A stretch of DNA of 64,000 bases. Origin: Pseudomonas sp. Root71. GTDB taxonomy: Bacteria > Pseudomonadota > Gammaproteobacteria > Pseudomonadales > Pseudomonadaceae. The notes beneath the pieces are model-generated. The model had not been told where the DNA came from, made no database searches, and was given only the letters and a program-made list of their open reading frames with translations. The stretch lies in contig NZ_LMHY01000012.1 in the NCBI RefSeq assembly GCF_001429045.1, positions 466,212 to 530,211 on the forward strand, read 5' to 3'. A program made the translations under genes and the position numbers. Each line of letters opens with the position of its first letter. Position 1 is the first letter of the stretch. Shown here in pieces: positions 54,427 to 63,929 of this stretch.

Positions 54427-54867
54427 TTGTTCAGAAAGATTCTTGTCGTCTGCGTGGGCAATATCTGCCGAAGTCCGACAGCAGAAACTTTGCTGCGTAA
54501 CGCGCTGGCCCCTTCAGCGATCTCGGTCACCTCGGCGGGCCTTGCCGCACGGGTTGGCGAGGCCATGGAACCGTCGGCCCTCCAGGTTCTGGAAGACCAC
54601 GGGCACAACGCCCAAGGGTTTAAGGCGCGGCAAATTACACCGGACATCGTCAATGAATCAGACCTGATTCTGGTCATGGAAAAAGAGCATGTAAAACAAG
54701 TACTGAAGATTGCCTCTCATGCCAGGGGCAAAGTGTTTCTGCTCGGCAAGTGGCAGAGCGAGCGAGAAATACAGGATCCGTATCGTCAAGGAAAGGCCGC
54801 TTTTATTCATGCCCATGCATTGATTGAAGATGCTGTTAGCTCATGGGCGCAGCGCCTCGGACATTGA
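54427..54867 (+). CDS. wzb: low-molecular-weight protein tyrosine phosphatase (Wzb type)
   Basis: A 146-residue phosphatase with the P-loop VVCVGNICRSPTAET (CxxxxxR) at the N-terminus and the general-acid Asp in QDPYRQG near the C-terminus; Wzb is 147 residues in E. coli. It should dephosphorylate the downstream Wzc-like kinase. The start is TTG 54427 (MFRKILVV), which matches the family; GGGAAAG lies upstream. First gene of the operon; the gap to wzc is 39 bp. Confidence 0.9.
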   Translation: MFRKILVVCVGNICRSPTAETLLRNALAPSAISVTSAGLAARVGEAMEPSALQVLEDHGHNAQGFKARQITPDIVNESDLILVMEKEHVKQVLKIASHARGKVFLLGKWQSEREIQDPYRQGKAAFIHAHALIEDAVSSWAQRLGH

Positions 54868-54906
54868 TGAATATTCTTCAGATCAGTGAATGGTAAGAAC
54901 AGACTT

Positions 54907-57135
54907 ATGCAGTTACCGTCAGTAATCGGCACCCGTGACAACGATCAAGACAGCATTGATCTTCTCGGCATATTTGGCAGTTTGGTCGACCAGAAATGGT
55001 TGATCGGCGCGCTCACCGGTGCCTTCATGGCGACCGGCGTTGCCTATGCGGTTTTGGCGACTCCCGTGTACCTGGCGAACGCGCTGGTGCAGGTCGAGCC
55101 GAAGAAGAACGACATGCTCGGGTTCTCCGATCTCAACAGCATGCTCGGCGGGCAATCGCCGTCGGTGACCGAAATCGGCATCATCAAGTCCCGCGCGGTG
55201 ATCGGCAAAACGGTCGATGATCTTCGCCTTGATATCGACGTCACCCCCAACACCTTCCCGGTCATTGGCGGCTTCCTCGCCCGACGTTATCGCGGCGAGA
55301 CCGAGTTCAGTGTCGCGGCGCCGCGCTTGGGCCTGAACAGCTACGCCTGGGGCGGTGAGCGTCTGGAGATCAACCGGCTCAATCTGCCGAAAGAACTGCT
55401 GGGCAAGAAGCTCACGCTGGTCGCTGGCGAGCAGCATCGATTCCAGTTGTTCAATGAAAACGACAACTTGCTGGCCGAAGGCGTCGCAGGCGAAGCGTTC
55501 AAACAGGACGATGTAGAGGGGTTGATCGCTCAACTCTCGGCAAACCCTGGCACCCGTTTCGAAGTGGTGCGCAATCCACGGATCGTGACCATCCAGAGTT
55601 ACCAGGATGCGCTGGATATTTCCGAGCAAGGCAAGGAGTCGGGGATCATCCGTTTGGCCCTGGCCAGCAGCGACGCGGCCGAGGCGGTGAAAATCCTCAA
55701 TAAAATCGCTTCGTTGTATGTGCAGCAGAACGTGCAACGCACGTCGGCGGAAGCGGCGCAGAGCCTGGAGTTCCTGCAAGGCCAACTGCCGCAGGTCAAA
55801 CGCGACCTGGCCAAGGCCAGCGATGCACTCAATGGTTATCAAACCCGTGGCAAGACGGTCAACATTTCCCTCGAAACCCAATCGGTGCTGGAACAGGTCG
55901 TCAGTCTGGACACCCGTATCTCCGAACTGAAAATGCAACAGGCGGAGATGGATCGCAAGTTCACCAAACAGCATCCGGCGTACCGCGCGCTGATGACCCA
56001 GATCGGCGAATTGACCCAGCAGCAGAAGGCGCTGGAGGGCAAGGCCCAGGACCTGCCTGCCACGCAACAGGAACTGCTGAACCTGACCCGCGACGTGGAA
56101 GTGGCGTCGCAGATCTACACGCAACTGCTGAATAAATCCCAGGAGCTGGACATCGTCCGGGCGGGGGCCGTGGGCAACGTGCGATTGGTCGACCCCGCAG
56201 ATGTCGACCTGACCAGCCCGGTCAAACCGAAAAAAGCCTTGATCGTGCTGATTGCAACCTTCCTCGGCGCCTTTTTCGGCGTTGCGCTGGTGTTGCTGCG
56301 CAAGTCCCTGAGCCGGGGCCTGGAAGGTCCGGAGGCCATCGAGCAACTCGGTTTGCCGGTGTACGCGTCGATTCCCTATAGCGCCTTGCAACAGGAAGAG
56401 GACAGCAAAAAAGGTCGCGCCCGGGACGGCGCGGACAAGCCGGCGTACCTGTTGGCCCTGCGTAACCCGACGGACCTGTCCATCGAGTCGATCCGCAGTC
56501 TGCGCACCTGTCTGCACTTTGCCGGGCTGGATTCGACCAACAACCGGATCATGATTTCCGGCCCGAGCCCGCAGGTCGGCAAAACCTTCGTTTCTTCCAA
56601 CCTCGCGGCAGTCATGGCGCAGAGCGGACAGCGGGTGGTGCTGATCGATGCCGACATGCGCAAAGGCCATCTGCACAAGACGCTGAACACACCGATCACC
56701 AATGGCTTGTCGGACCTGTTGGTCAAGCGCTGCAGCATCGAGCAGGCGATCAATAAAGTCGAAGTCGACAACCTGCATTTCATCAGTCGTGGGCAGGTCC
56801 CGCCCAATCCTTCAGAACTGCTGATGCACGTCAATTTTCGTGAGCTGCTGGCGCAACTCAGTGAGCTGTATGACGTGGTGATCATCGACACGCCACCGCT
56901 GCTGGCGGTGACGGATGCGGCGATTGTCGGTCGTGACGCGGGGATCAGCCTGATTGTCACGCGCTTCGGGGTGAACCCGGCCAAAGAGATCGAACTGACG
57001 ATTCGTCGATTCGCCCAGAACGGCATCGAGTTGAAGGGCGCGGTGTTCAACGGCGTCGAGAAGCGTGCGGCCAGTTACTACGGTAACGGTAGCTACGGCT
57101 ATTACAACTACGAATACGCGTCCGACAAATCCTGA
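54907..57135 (+). CDS. wzc: Wzc-type polysaccharide co-polymerase / tyrosine autokinase
   Basis: A 742-residue inner-membrane protein combining a Wzz chain-length domain and a BY-kinase. Two transmembrane segments (around residues 38-57 and 440-460) flank a periplasmic coiled-coil region with KSRAVIGKTVDDL. The cytosolic kinase has Walker A SGPSPQVGKTFVSSN, A' VVLIDADMRKGHLH and Walker B VVIIDTPPLLAV. It ends in a Tyr cluster (SYYGNGSYGYYNYEY), the autophosphorylation tail. ATG 54907 is preferred; GTG 54886 adds seven residues. The Wzb-Wzc pair indicates Wzy-dependent polymer control. Confidence 0.92.
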   Translation: MQLPSVIGTRDNDQDSIDLLGIFGSLVDQKWLIGALTGAFMATGVAYAVLATPVYLANALVQVEPKKNDMLGFSDLNSMLGGQSPSVTEIGIIKSRAVIGKTVDDLRLDIDVTPNTFPVIGGFLARRYRGETEFSVAAPRLGLNSYAWGGERLEINRLNLPKELLGKKLTLVAGEQHRFQLFNENDNLLAEGVAGEAFKQDDVEGLIAQLSANPGTRFEVVRNPRIVTIQSYQDALDISEQGKESGIIRLALASSDAAEAVKILNKIASLYVQQNVQRTSAEAAQSLEFLQGQLPQVKRDLAKASDALNGYQTRGKTVNISLETQSVLEQVVSLDTRISELKMQQAEMDRKFTKQHPAYRALMTQIGELTQQQKALEGKAQDLPATQQELLNLTRDVEVASQIYTQLLNKSQELDIVRAGAVGNVRLVDPADVDLTSPVKPKKALIVLIATFLGAFFGVALVLLRKSLSRGLEGPEAIEQLGLPVYASIPYSALQQEEDSKKGRARDGADKPAYLLALRNPTDLSIESIRSLRTCLHFAGLDSTNNRIMISGPSPQVGKTFVSSNLAAVMAQSGQRVVLIDADMRKGHLHKTLNTPITNGLSDLLVKRCSIEQAINKVEVDNLHFISRGQVPPNPSELLMHVNFRELLAQLSELYDVVIIDTPPLLAVTDAAIVGRDAGISLIVTRFGVNPAKEIELTIRRFAQNGIELKGAVFNGVEKRAASYYGNGSYGYYNYEYASDKS

Positions 57136-57175
57136 GTGTCAGCGATTGTCCTTTCATGTTTGAAGTGGGTGAGTT

Positions 57176-58258
57176 GTGAAAAAAATACTGCACGTGGCAG
57201 AGACGATCAAAGGTGGCGTCGCGACGGTGATCCGCACGATTTCGGCTTCGCCCGAAGGCGACGCGGCAAGCTATGAGCTGGTCTATCTGGTCCCGCAGGA
57301 TCAGGAAAAGGAACTGCACGGGATTGCCGGGCAACAGATCCGCACCTTCGCCCGGACCGGACGCAATGTGCCGTCGTTGCTGCGCTTCGCCTGGCGACTG
57401 ACCCAGGTGATGCTCAAGGAAAAACCCGATGTCGTGCATTTGCATAGCACCTTCTCCGGCGTCATCGGGCGTTGTGTGTGCGTGCTGTTGCGACCTTGGC
57501 GCAAGCCGAAGATCGTCTATTGCCCCCATGCCTTTTCGTTCCTGATGGAAAGCTCGCCGACCAAGCAGAAAGCCTACGCGTGGATCGAGCGGGTATTGCA
57601 GAAGGTCACCGACGTGATCATCTGCGTCAGCCAGTACGAGCTCGACAAGGCCGCGCGGTTCGGCATTGAGCGCAAGCGCATGAAGCTGATCTACAACGGC
57701 ATTCATCACAAGGATGAAGCGCCGAAAGCCAGCAACCCCGAGCCGATTCATCTGCTCTTTGTCGGCCGCCTCGATTATCAGAAAGGCTTCGACGTGTTGC
57801 TCAAGGCTTTCGCCAAAGTCCAGCGCAGTGATCTGAAACTGACGGTGGTTGGCAGCGCCGTGAACGAGGATTCGGTCGAGTGTCCGCCGATGGAAGGGGT
57901 TGAATACCTGCCGTGGGTGACACCGAGCGAAGTCCAGGCGCTGTACCGCAAAGCCGATGCGCTGATCGTCCCGAGCCGCTGGGAAGGCTTTGCCATGGTG
58001 CCGCTCGAAGGCATGGCCATGGGCTTGCCGGTGATTGCCAGCAACTGTACGTCACTGCCCGAACTGGTCACCAACGAGGTGTCCGGCTACGTCTTCCCCA
58101 GCGGCGACCACCAGGCGCTGGCCGATGTACTGAAGAAAATCCAGAAGCCGCGGTTGCTCGACCTTGGCAGCGAAGGGCGCAGCATCGTCCGCGAGCGCTT
58201 CAGCGCCGCGTTGATGATCCGCCAGACCTATGACCTGTATCGCGCCCCCACTTTTTAA
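57176..58258 (+). CDS. GT4-family glycosyltransferase
   Basis: A 360-residue GT-B enzyme likely adding a sugar to a lipid-linked repeat unit at the inner membrane's cytosolic face. N-terminal: HVAETIKGGVATVIRTI and VVHLHSTFSGVIGR. C-terminal: LLFVGRLDYQKGFDVLLKAF and the EX7E motif WEGFAMVPLEGMAMGLPV. The GTG start at 57176 follows GGTGAGTT. It is the only recognisable glycosyltransferase in the visible cluster, so others must lie beyond the edge or elsewhere. Donor and acceptor unknown. Confidence 0.88.
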   Translation: MKKILHVAETIKGGVATVIRTISASPEGDAASYELVYLVPQDQEKELHGIAGQQIRTFARTGRNVPSLLRFAWRLTQVMLKEKPDVVHLHSTFSGVIGRCVCVLLRPWRKPKIVYCPHAFSFLMESSPTKQKAYAWIERVLQKVTDVIICVSQYELDKAARFGIERKRMKLIYNGIHHKDEAPKASNPEPIHLLFVGRLDYQKGFDVLLKAFAKVQRSDLKLTVVGSAVNEDSVECPPMEGVEYLPWVTPSEVQALYRKADALIVPSRWEGFAMVPLEGMAMGLPVIASNCTSLPELVTNEVSGYVFPSGDHQALADVLKKIQKPRLLDLGSEGRSIVRERFSAALMIRQTYDLYRAPTF

Positions 58259-58273
58259 GTAGAACTCAAGCTT

Positions 58274-59386
58274 ATGAACGTAACGATTTTGCATGGCTAC
58301 AGTGCGTCCAACTCCGGTGACGGTCTGCTCGTGGATCTGGCCATTGCCCTGGTGCAGCGAAACTTTGGTGACGACACTTCGATCAGTGTCGTGGCCTCCG
58401 ATCCAGAGTCCTTCAGCTACTTGCCGCACCCGCGTTTTGACGCGCCGGTGATGGCGGCCAAGGGGTTGGGGCGGGTCAAGCAGGCGGTGTTCCTCAACCA
58501 GTCCTACGCCGGTCTCGCTGACCTGTTGAAGAAAACCGATTTGATCGTCGGCGTCGGTGGCGGCTACATGCGTTCCAAAAGTGCCTTTGAGCACATCAAG
58601 TTGAAACTGGGCCACGCCAAGCAACTGGAAACGGCGATCCTCAGCAAAGTGCCGTCGGTGTACCTGCCGCAAAGCATCGGGCCGTTCCACGGCGAGAGCA
58701 GCAAGATCGTCGAGCACTACGCCAGCGCCGATGCGGTGTTCGTGCGTGACAACAGGTCGTCGGCGATTTTCGATGCCTGTGAAAATGTCTACCGCGCACC
58801 GGATCTGGCGGTCCAGTCATTGGCCAGCAAGATCCTCATGCAGCCCAAGTTCACCCGTTGCGCGTCATCGCCGGCAACGGTGTGCGTGGTGCTGCGCAAG
58901 CCGCCGGAGTGGAGCAAGGAAAAGAAGGTCGCCTACGTGGCCAACTTGAAGTTGCTGCTGCAACGCTTGAAGAACAAAAGCAAAGTGGTTTGCGCGGTCC
59001 AGAGCGCCGTTCGCGGCAACGATGACGGTGCGTTCTATCGCGAGTTGGGCATTACCGAAGACCTGCTGCCTTTGAAGGCCACGCTGGCCAAGTATCAGCC
59101 GGACCTGGTGATTTCCGTGCGCCTGCACGGCGCCATCGAGTCGCTGCTGTCCGGCGTCCCGGCGTACCACATCAGCTATGAGCGCAAAGGCTTCGGCGCC
59201 TATCAGGACATGGGCGTGGAAGACTGGGTGATCAACGGCGGCGACATCAATGTCGACACCATCATCGATACGGTCTACGCGCCGAACGCACTGTCCGGTT
59301 TCGGCAAGCGCCTGACCGACACCTGCCGCGAGATCGAGGCAAAAACCGTGGCCATGGACGACATCATCAAAGGTATCGTTCGATGA
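58274..59386 (+). CDS. polysaccharide pyruvyl transferase-family protein
   Basis: A 370-residue WcaK/CsaB-like protein, predicted to transfer pyruvate from PEP as a ketal on the sugar chain, adding negative charge. It begins HGYSASNSGDGLLVDLAIAL (the N-terminal NxGD pattern), with LIVGVGGGYMRSK, QSIGPFHGESSK and the C-terminal SVRLHGAIESLLSGVPAYHISYERKG signatures. Its end overlaps the Wzx gene by 4 bp. Ribosome site is weak; translation probably depends on the upstream gene. Sugar-modifying role is family inference. Confidence 0.85.
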   Translation: MNVTILHGYSASNSGDGLLVDLAIALVQRNFGDDTSISVVASDPESFSYLPHPRFDAPVMAAKGLGRVKQAVFLNQSYAGLADLLKKTDLIVGVGGGYMRSKSAFEHIKLKLGHAKQLETAILSKVPSVYLPQSIGPFHGESSKIVEHYASADAVFVRDNRSSAIFDACENVYRAPDLAVQSLASKILMQPKFTRCASSPATVCVVLRKPPEWSKEKKVAYVANLKLLLQRLKNKSKVVCAVQSAVRGNDDGAFYRELGITEDLLPLKATLAKYQPDLVISVRLHGAIESLLSGVPAYHISYERKGFGAYQDMGVEDWVINGGDINVDTIIDTVYAPNALSGFGKRLTDTCREIEAKTVAMDDIIKGIVR

Positions 59387-60612
59387 TATTTCGGCTACTG
59401 CTTCGCGGCGGGGCATTGGGCGCGAAGTTTTTGCTGGTGCTGGCGATCACCCATTTCCTCGGTTATGAGGCGCTGGGCTTTTACGGCGTGGTGGTCGCCG
59501 CCTCGTTGATTGCGTCGAAGTTCTACAGTGTCGGCTTCAGTTCGGAAATCAATCGGCTGATCAGCGTCGGTGGCAGTTCGCGACGGGTCGTCGACAAGGT
59601 CCTGCTGCTGTACCTGGCCGTGGGGCTGTTGTTGTCGGTGGTGACGGTGTTGGTGTATTCGCTGTTCCAGGCAGTCGAGGCAACGACCGCGCTGATCCTC
59701 TGCGTGACCCTGGTTCTGCTCACTGAACACCTGTCGTTCGAAATCAACTCCTTCGTGTTTTCCGCGCAGAAAGCCACGGCCGGTGCGCTGCTGTTTTTCA
59801 TCAAGACCGGCCTCTGGGCGCTGTTGGCGGTGGGCGGGATGATGCTCGGCTGGGTGTCCGGGATCGCCAGTGTGCTGTGGCTGTGGGTTGTGGCCAACGT
59901 GCTGGTGATCGTCGCCGGTTACCTGATTGTGGTGAACGTGCACAAGGGCCGGGTGAGCGGGACGCTGGCCACGGCAACCGTGTGGAAGGCCGGGTTGCCG
60001 TTCTATCTCGGCACAGGCTTGATCGCGTTGAGTCAGTACGCCGAGCGCTTTCTGATTATCGACATCGAACCCTACGCCAGCCTCGGTAAATACGTGTACG
60101 CCTGGTCGGCGGCCAATACCTTGCAGGCGCTGTCCTATGCGGTGGTGGCGGTGGTCGGCATTCCGGTGCTCGCCAAGCGCTTTCAGGCTGATCAACAGCC
60201 GTTCACTGTCCGGCAATTGTTCGTCAACAAATGGGTCATGCGCTCGCTGGTGGTATCCGCCGCGGTGGCGGTGCTGATTTATCTGTTCTTCAACGTTGTG
60301 CTTGATTACGTCGCCACGAGTGTTCCTCGTCCGGACAACGCAATCCTCGGCGTGTTGATTTTTTCCTTCGCCCTGCGTGCGATTGGCGACATCGTCTGGG
60401 GTGGTTTGATTGCCTCGAAGAACAGTCGCGTGTCGCTGGCCAGCGCGGCGATTTGCCTGTTGGTTTCGGTGCCGGTCAGCTACCTGCTGATCAAGCACTA
60501 TTCGATTTATGGCGCTGCCTGGGGCAACGTCTTTGCGATCATCGTGCAACTCGGCGTGATTGCCGTGTTGACCCGTGTGACTCGGCCGAAAGGGGCTCTG
60601 GCATGGGGTTGA
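59383..60612 (+). CDS. Wzx-like oligosaccharide flippase
   Basis: A 409-residue polytopic inner-membrane protein with about 12 hydrophobic helices and the MATE/PST-like LFLGYEALGFYGVVVAASL region, as in Wzx O-unit translocases. It would flip the lipid-linked repeat unit to the periplasm. It starts 4 bp inside the previous gene (ATGA overlap) and ends 10 bp inside the next, a strong sign of coupled translation. Specific motifs are few, as normal for this family. Confidence 0.8.
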   Translation: MIFRLLLRGGALGAKFLLVLAITHFLGYEALGFYGVVVAASLIASKFYSVGFSSEINRLISVGGSSRRVVDKVLLLYLAVGLLLSVVTVLVYSLFQAVEATTALILCVTLVLLTEHLSFEINSFVFSAQKATAGALLFFIKTGLWALLAVGGMMLGWVSGIASVLWLWVVANVLVIVAGYLIVVNVHKGRVSGTLATATVWKAGLPFYLGTGLIALSQYAERFLIIDIEPYASLGKYVYAWSAANTLQALSYAVVAVVGIPVLAKRFQADQQPFTVRQLFVNKWVMRSLVVSAAVAVLIYLFFNVVLDYVATSVPRPDNAILGVLIFSFALRAIGDIVWGGLIASKNSRVSLASAAICLLVSVPVSYLLIKHYSIYGAAWGNVFAIIVQLGVIAVLTRVTRPKGALAWG

Positions 60613-61706
60613 AGCTGCCGTGCATCGAGTTTCGCGGCAAGAAACTCGATTCCTCTATTTCGTTCCTGATCCTGTTCACCGGGTTGTTTCTGTCGGTGGC
60701 CATGCCGCTGCTGATTCCTCGCGATCCTGGCCCGGATGCCATGACCTTGTGGTCGTCCTACGCGCGGGCCGACAACTGCAATTTCTGGAACCCGTTCTCG
60801 CCGGATCGCTCTTCCTATGAGTGTTCGGCGTTTCTGCTGCGGCCCACGGGGATCAATCTGACCAATGCCTGGGCCTATGGCATGTTCTGCAATTTTTTCC
60901 TCACGGCGATCCCGGTGGTGGTCTTCCGGCGCATGCCGCTGGCGATCTTCGGCACGCTGTGTCTGTGGGGCATCGTTCGTTCGTTCTTCCTTGAGAACCT
61001 GACCAAGGAAATCATTGTGTCGGTGGCGGTGTTGAGCATTTTGCTCAGCTCCTTGACGCGCAAATATCGCGGCGGATTTTTCTTCTCGGCAGTGATCTAC
61101 GGCGTGTTGATCCGCCCCTACTGGATTCTGTTTTCACTGTCCTGGGTCGGCGTCTGCGTGATGAAGAAGTATGTCTCGCGCTTCACTTTCTTCCTGATGC
61201 TGTTCCTGTTCTACCTGGCGGTCGCCATGGCGATCCAGGTGGCGCTTGGGTTTCCGGTGTCGTCGATTCGCGCCAGTAACAACGAACTGCGCACCGCGGG
61301 TGAGGAGGGGTCCAAGTCGTTGATCGTCTCGTGGCTCAGCGGCAGCGACTTTGTCTCGCAGGCACTGGACTCGATGATCATCTTCTTCCGGCTGTCGTTC
61401 CCGGTGGAGCTGATTCTGCTGTCCGGGCCGGGCCAGGTGATCTTCGTGGCGTTGATGATCATGACCGCGTTGCTGCTGTTCAAAGTCATCACCTCGACCG
61501 ATTACAAAGGTGCGCCGATCCAGACCAAACCCAAGGAACTGATCGCGATTCCGCTGGCATTTTTGCTGGTTCAAGGCCTGTTCGAACCGGACTTCGGCTC
61601 CTTCGCCCGGCACTTCTCGATGGTGGTGCCGGTGTTGTTCGTCGGCCTGGGATTGATGTTGCGGGCGAACAAGCCGGTGCAAGTTGAATCAAGAATTCTG
61701 AATTGA
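60603..61706 (+). CDS. polytopic membrane protein, candidate Wzy-type polymerase
   Basis: A 367-residue protein with about nine or ten membrane segments and one larger hydrophilic loop (WSSYARADNCNFWNPFSPDR) after the first helix, with three Cys nearby. The placement directly after Wzx and the loop fit a Wzy polymerase, a family with almost no sequence signature. GAAAGGGGCTCTGGC precedes the ATG at 60603. It overlaps the flippase gene by 10 bp. It could equally be another integral component of the pathway. Confidence 0.6.
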   Translation: MGLKLPCIEFRGKKLDSSISFLILFTGLFLSVAMPLLIPRDPGPDAMTLWSSYARADNCNFWNPFSPDRSSYECSAFLLRPTGINLTNAWAYGMFCNFFLTAIPVVVFRRMPLAIFGTLCLWGIVRSFFLENLTKEIIVSVAVLSILLSSLTRKYRGGFFFSAVIYGVLIRPYWILFSLSWVGVCVMKKYVSRFTFFLMLFLFYLAVAMAIQVALGFPVSSIRASNNELRTAGEEGSKSLIVSWLSGSDFVSQALDSMIIFFRLSFPVELILLSGPGQVIFVALMIMTALLLFKVITSTDYKGAPIQTKPKELIAIPLAFLLVQGLFEPDFGSFARHFSMVVPVLFVGLGLMLRANKPVQVESRILN

Positions 61707-61718
61707 GGCAGGTGCTTT

Positions 61719-62756
61719 ATGTCGAGCAAGAAAAAGTCCCTGGAGATCGAAACCCTGCGCGGCCTGGCGTGCCTGCTGCTGGTGCTCTATCACGTCATCG
61801 GCCCGTTGGGTGGCGGCTTGAAGATAGACCTGGGCTCGCCGTTCCGGGTGATCGCCGACTCGATGGTGTATGTGCGCATGCCGCTGTTCACCTTCATTTC
61901 CGGCTATATCTACTCCATCTACAAAATCCGCGGCAATGACTTTTCCGCGTTCTTCAGCGGCAAGGTGCGACGCTTGATCGTGCCGCTGTTCTGCGTGGGT
62001 GTGCCGTTCTCGGTGTTGCAGGCGGTGGGGCCGGGTGTGAACAAGGACGTCGGTGTGATCGACGCGTTGTTGTCGTTCTGGGTGCCCGTCAACCACTTCT
62101 GGTTCCTGCAGGCGGTGTTCATCATTTTCATGTTCGTCGGCCTGCTGGAGTGGCGTGGTTTGCTGCGTTCGGCAACGCGCTTGTATCTGCTGTTTGCCTT
62201 TGCGGCGGTGTTGTTTGTGCTGCCGCCGTTCAAGCTCGATGCGTTTGGCATTAATGGCGCGATCTACCTGCTACCGTTTTTCGTGGCGGGGATGATTGGC
62301 CAGGAAAACGTCGATGCGTTGAAGCAACGGTTCAAGGTGATCGGGCCGTTGGTGTTTGTGTTGATCTCGCTGACACTGCTGTACGTGGCGGCGGTGGATC
62401 GCGAGTTGATCGTCGACCGCCGCAGCCTGATCGGTTTGACCGTGGGTTGTGTTTCCTGCATTGCGTTGCTGTCCAGTGACATGCGCTCGAAGTGGCTGAC
62501 CTGGCTCGGCGGGTATTCCTACGCGATCTTCCTGTTCCATGTGTTGTTTGCCGCCACTTCGCGGTTTGTCCTGGGGCGTTTGGGCGTGAAGGACGAAAGC
62601 CTTCTGGTGCTCGGTGGCCTGGCGTGTGGCTTGCTGGGGCCGGTGGTTCTATCGATGGTTTTCAGTCGATTCAACGTCACCTCCGTGCTGTTCCTGGGTG
62701 AGCGCGCGGCGGCTAAAAAACCGCCGGCAAACGCCACCCCGGTGCCCCAGACTTGA
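61719..62756 (+). CDS. acyltransferase-3 family membrane protein
   Basis: A 345-residue integral membrane O-acyltransferase with about ten helices. It begins ETLRGLACLLLVLYHVIGPL, the family's helix 1 with the catalytic-type His, and has RMPLFTFISGYIYSIYKIR next. These enzymes O-acetylate or O-succinylate exopolysaccharides. GAGGCAGGTGCTTT precedes the ATG. It is followed 27 bp later by the SGNH protein, a pairing like acyltransferase plus SGNH partners in other O-acetylation systems. Confidence 0.9.
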   Translation: MSSKKKSLEIETLRGLACLLLVLYHVIGPLGGGLKIDLGSPFRVIADSMVYVRMPLFTFISGYIYSIYKIRGNDFSAFFSGKVRRLIVPLFCVGVPFSVLQAVGPGVNKDVGVIDALLSFWVPVNHFWFLQAVFIIFMFVGLLEWRGLLRSATRLYLLFAFAAVLFVLPPFKLDAFGINGAIYLLPFFVAGMIGQENVDALKQRFKVIGPLVFVLISLTLLYVAAVDRELIVDRRSLIGLTVGCVSCIALLSSDMRSKWLTWLGGYSYAIFLFHVLFAATSRFVLGRLGVKDESLLVLGGLACGLLGPVVLSMVFSRFNVTSVLFLGERAAAKKPPANATPVPQT

Positions 62757-62783
62757 GGTTTGTCCGAGTGAAGGAAGCGATGC

Positions 62784-63929
62784 ATGTTGGCAGTTGATGA
62801 GGTCCAGCCTGTTGCGGCGTCAGTGGTCGAAGTCGGCGACGCTCGCGAACGGTTTGGCCAGTGGCGCGAAGGCAAGGGCGGGAAAGTCCTGTCCATCTCG
62901 GTGATCGGCGACAGCTACAGCGCCGGGCAGGATTTCTATCTGAACAAACTGGTGCAGCGGCTGGCCGGGGAGGCGGGTTTCGCGGGCCCCGGCTATGTCG
63001 GTTTCAACCACGGCGCGGCACTTGGCGGCACGCACTTCAAATACAGCCGCAGCAGCGAAAAATACTTCGGCGGTGACTGGCAGGTGTCCGCCCTTGGCCA
63101 GGCCAGCCCCGACAGTCGTACCCTTGCCGGAGGGCCTGGCGCCTGGCTGGAGATCGATGCCAGCCCGACACCGGCCATCAACACGGCTGTCACCCAAGCG
63201 AAATTGCTTTACCTCGGCAATGGCGAACCCAATGAGGTTCGCTACCGCTGGGCACCGTCGCAATCCTGGCAGCCCTTGACGCTCGCAGGCTCAGGGGTAC
63301 AGGAAGTGCCACTGCCAGGCATGTCGGCAGCGAAAGACTGGTCGTTCCGGCTGGAAGTGGTGAAAGGCGCGCCAACGCTCTTCGGCCTGTGGATGAGCAA
63401 CGACCAGGGCGGCGTGCGGGTATCCAAACTGGCGGCGTCCGGCGCGGCGTCCGCTGACTTCTACCACGGCGATGGCCGTTGGCAGGCGCAGTGGAAGACG
63501 GTGGTGTCGAAGATTCCCGCCGACCTCTACCTGATTATGCTGGGTGGTAACGACCAGGGTTTTGGCGTGAAGCCCGAGCAGTACCTGAAGAACGTTCAGG
63601 GTTTGGTGGGGATGGTTCGCGAGATTCAACCGGCGGCGAGCATCAACCTGATCCTGCGTCAGGACACGACGCGTTCCAGTGCCTACCCGATGTCGGCCTA
63701 TGCGCAAGTCCTGGAACCCTGGGCGCGCAAGGAACATCTTGGTTACGCCAATCTGCAGTGCGCATTCGGCACTGACTTCAAGCGCTATGCCGCCACCATG
63801 ATCGGCCCGGACAAGATTCATCCGGTTCCGGCCACGGGCGGGCGAGTGATTGCTGATTATTTCTATCGTCTGATCGTCGGTGACAATACCGGGAGATCAG
63901 CACAGGACACCTGCGACGCGGCACTGTAG
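62784..63929 (+). CDS. SGNH/GDSL hydrolase-like protein
   Basis: A 381-residue protein with SGNH blocks: Ser in SVIGDSYSAG, the Gly-Asn block LIMLGGNDQGFG, and Asp-His near the end in GPDKIHPVPATGG. Between them lies a long carbohydrate-binding-like beta region. No signal peptide is seen: the open frame begins MLAVDEVQPVAASVVEVG and is closed by a TGA a few codons upstream. GAAGGAAGCGATGC precedes the ATG. By neighbours, it probably O-acylates or de-acylates the polysaccharide with the acyltransferase-3 partner. Confidence 0.82.
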   Translation: MLAVDEVQPVAASVVEVGDARERFGQWREGKGGKVLSISVIGDSYSAGQDFYLNKLVQRLAGEAGFAGPGYVGFNHGAALGGTHFKYSRSSEKYFGGDWQVSALGQASPDSRTLAGGPGAWLEIDASPTPAINTAVTQAKLLYLGNGEPNEVRYRWAPSQSWQPLTLAGSGVQEVPLPGMSAAKDWSFRLEVVKGAPTLFGLWMSNDQGGVRVSKLAASGAASADFYHGDGRWQAQWKTVVSKIPADLYLIMLGGNDQGFGVKPEQYLKNVQGLVGMVREIQPAASINLILRQDTTRSSAYPMSAYAQVLEPWARKEHLGYANLQCAFGTDFKRYAATMIGPDKIHPVPATGGRVIADYFYRLIVGDNTGRSAQDTCDAAL

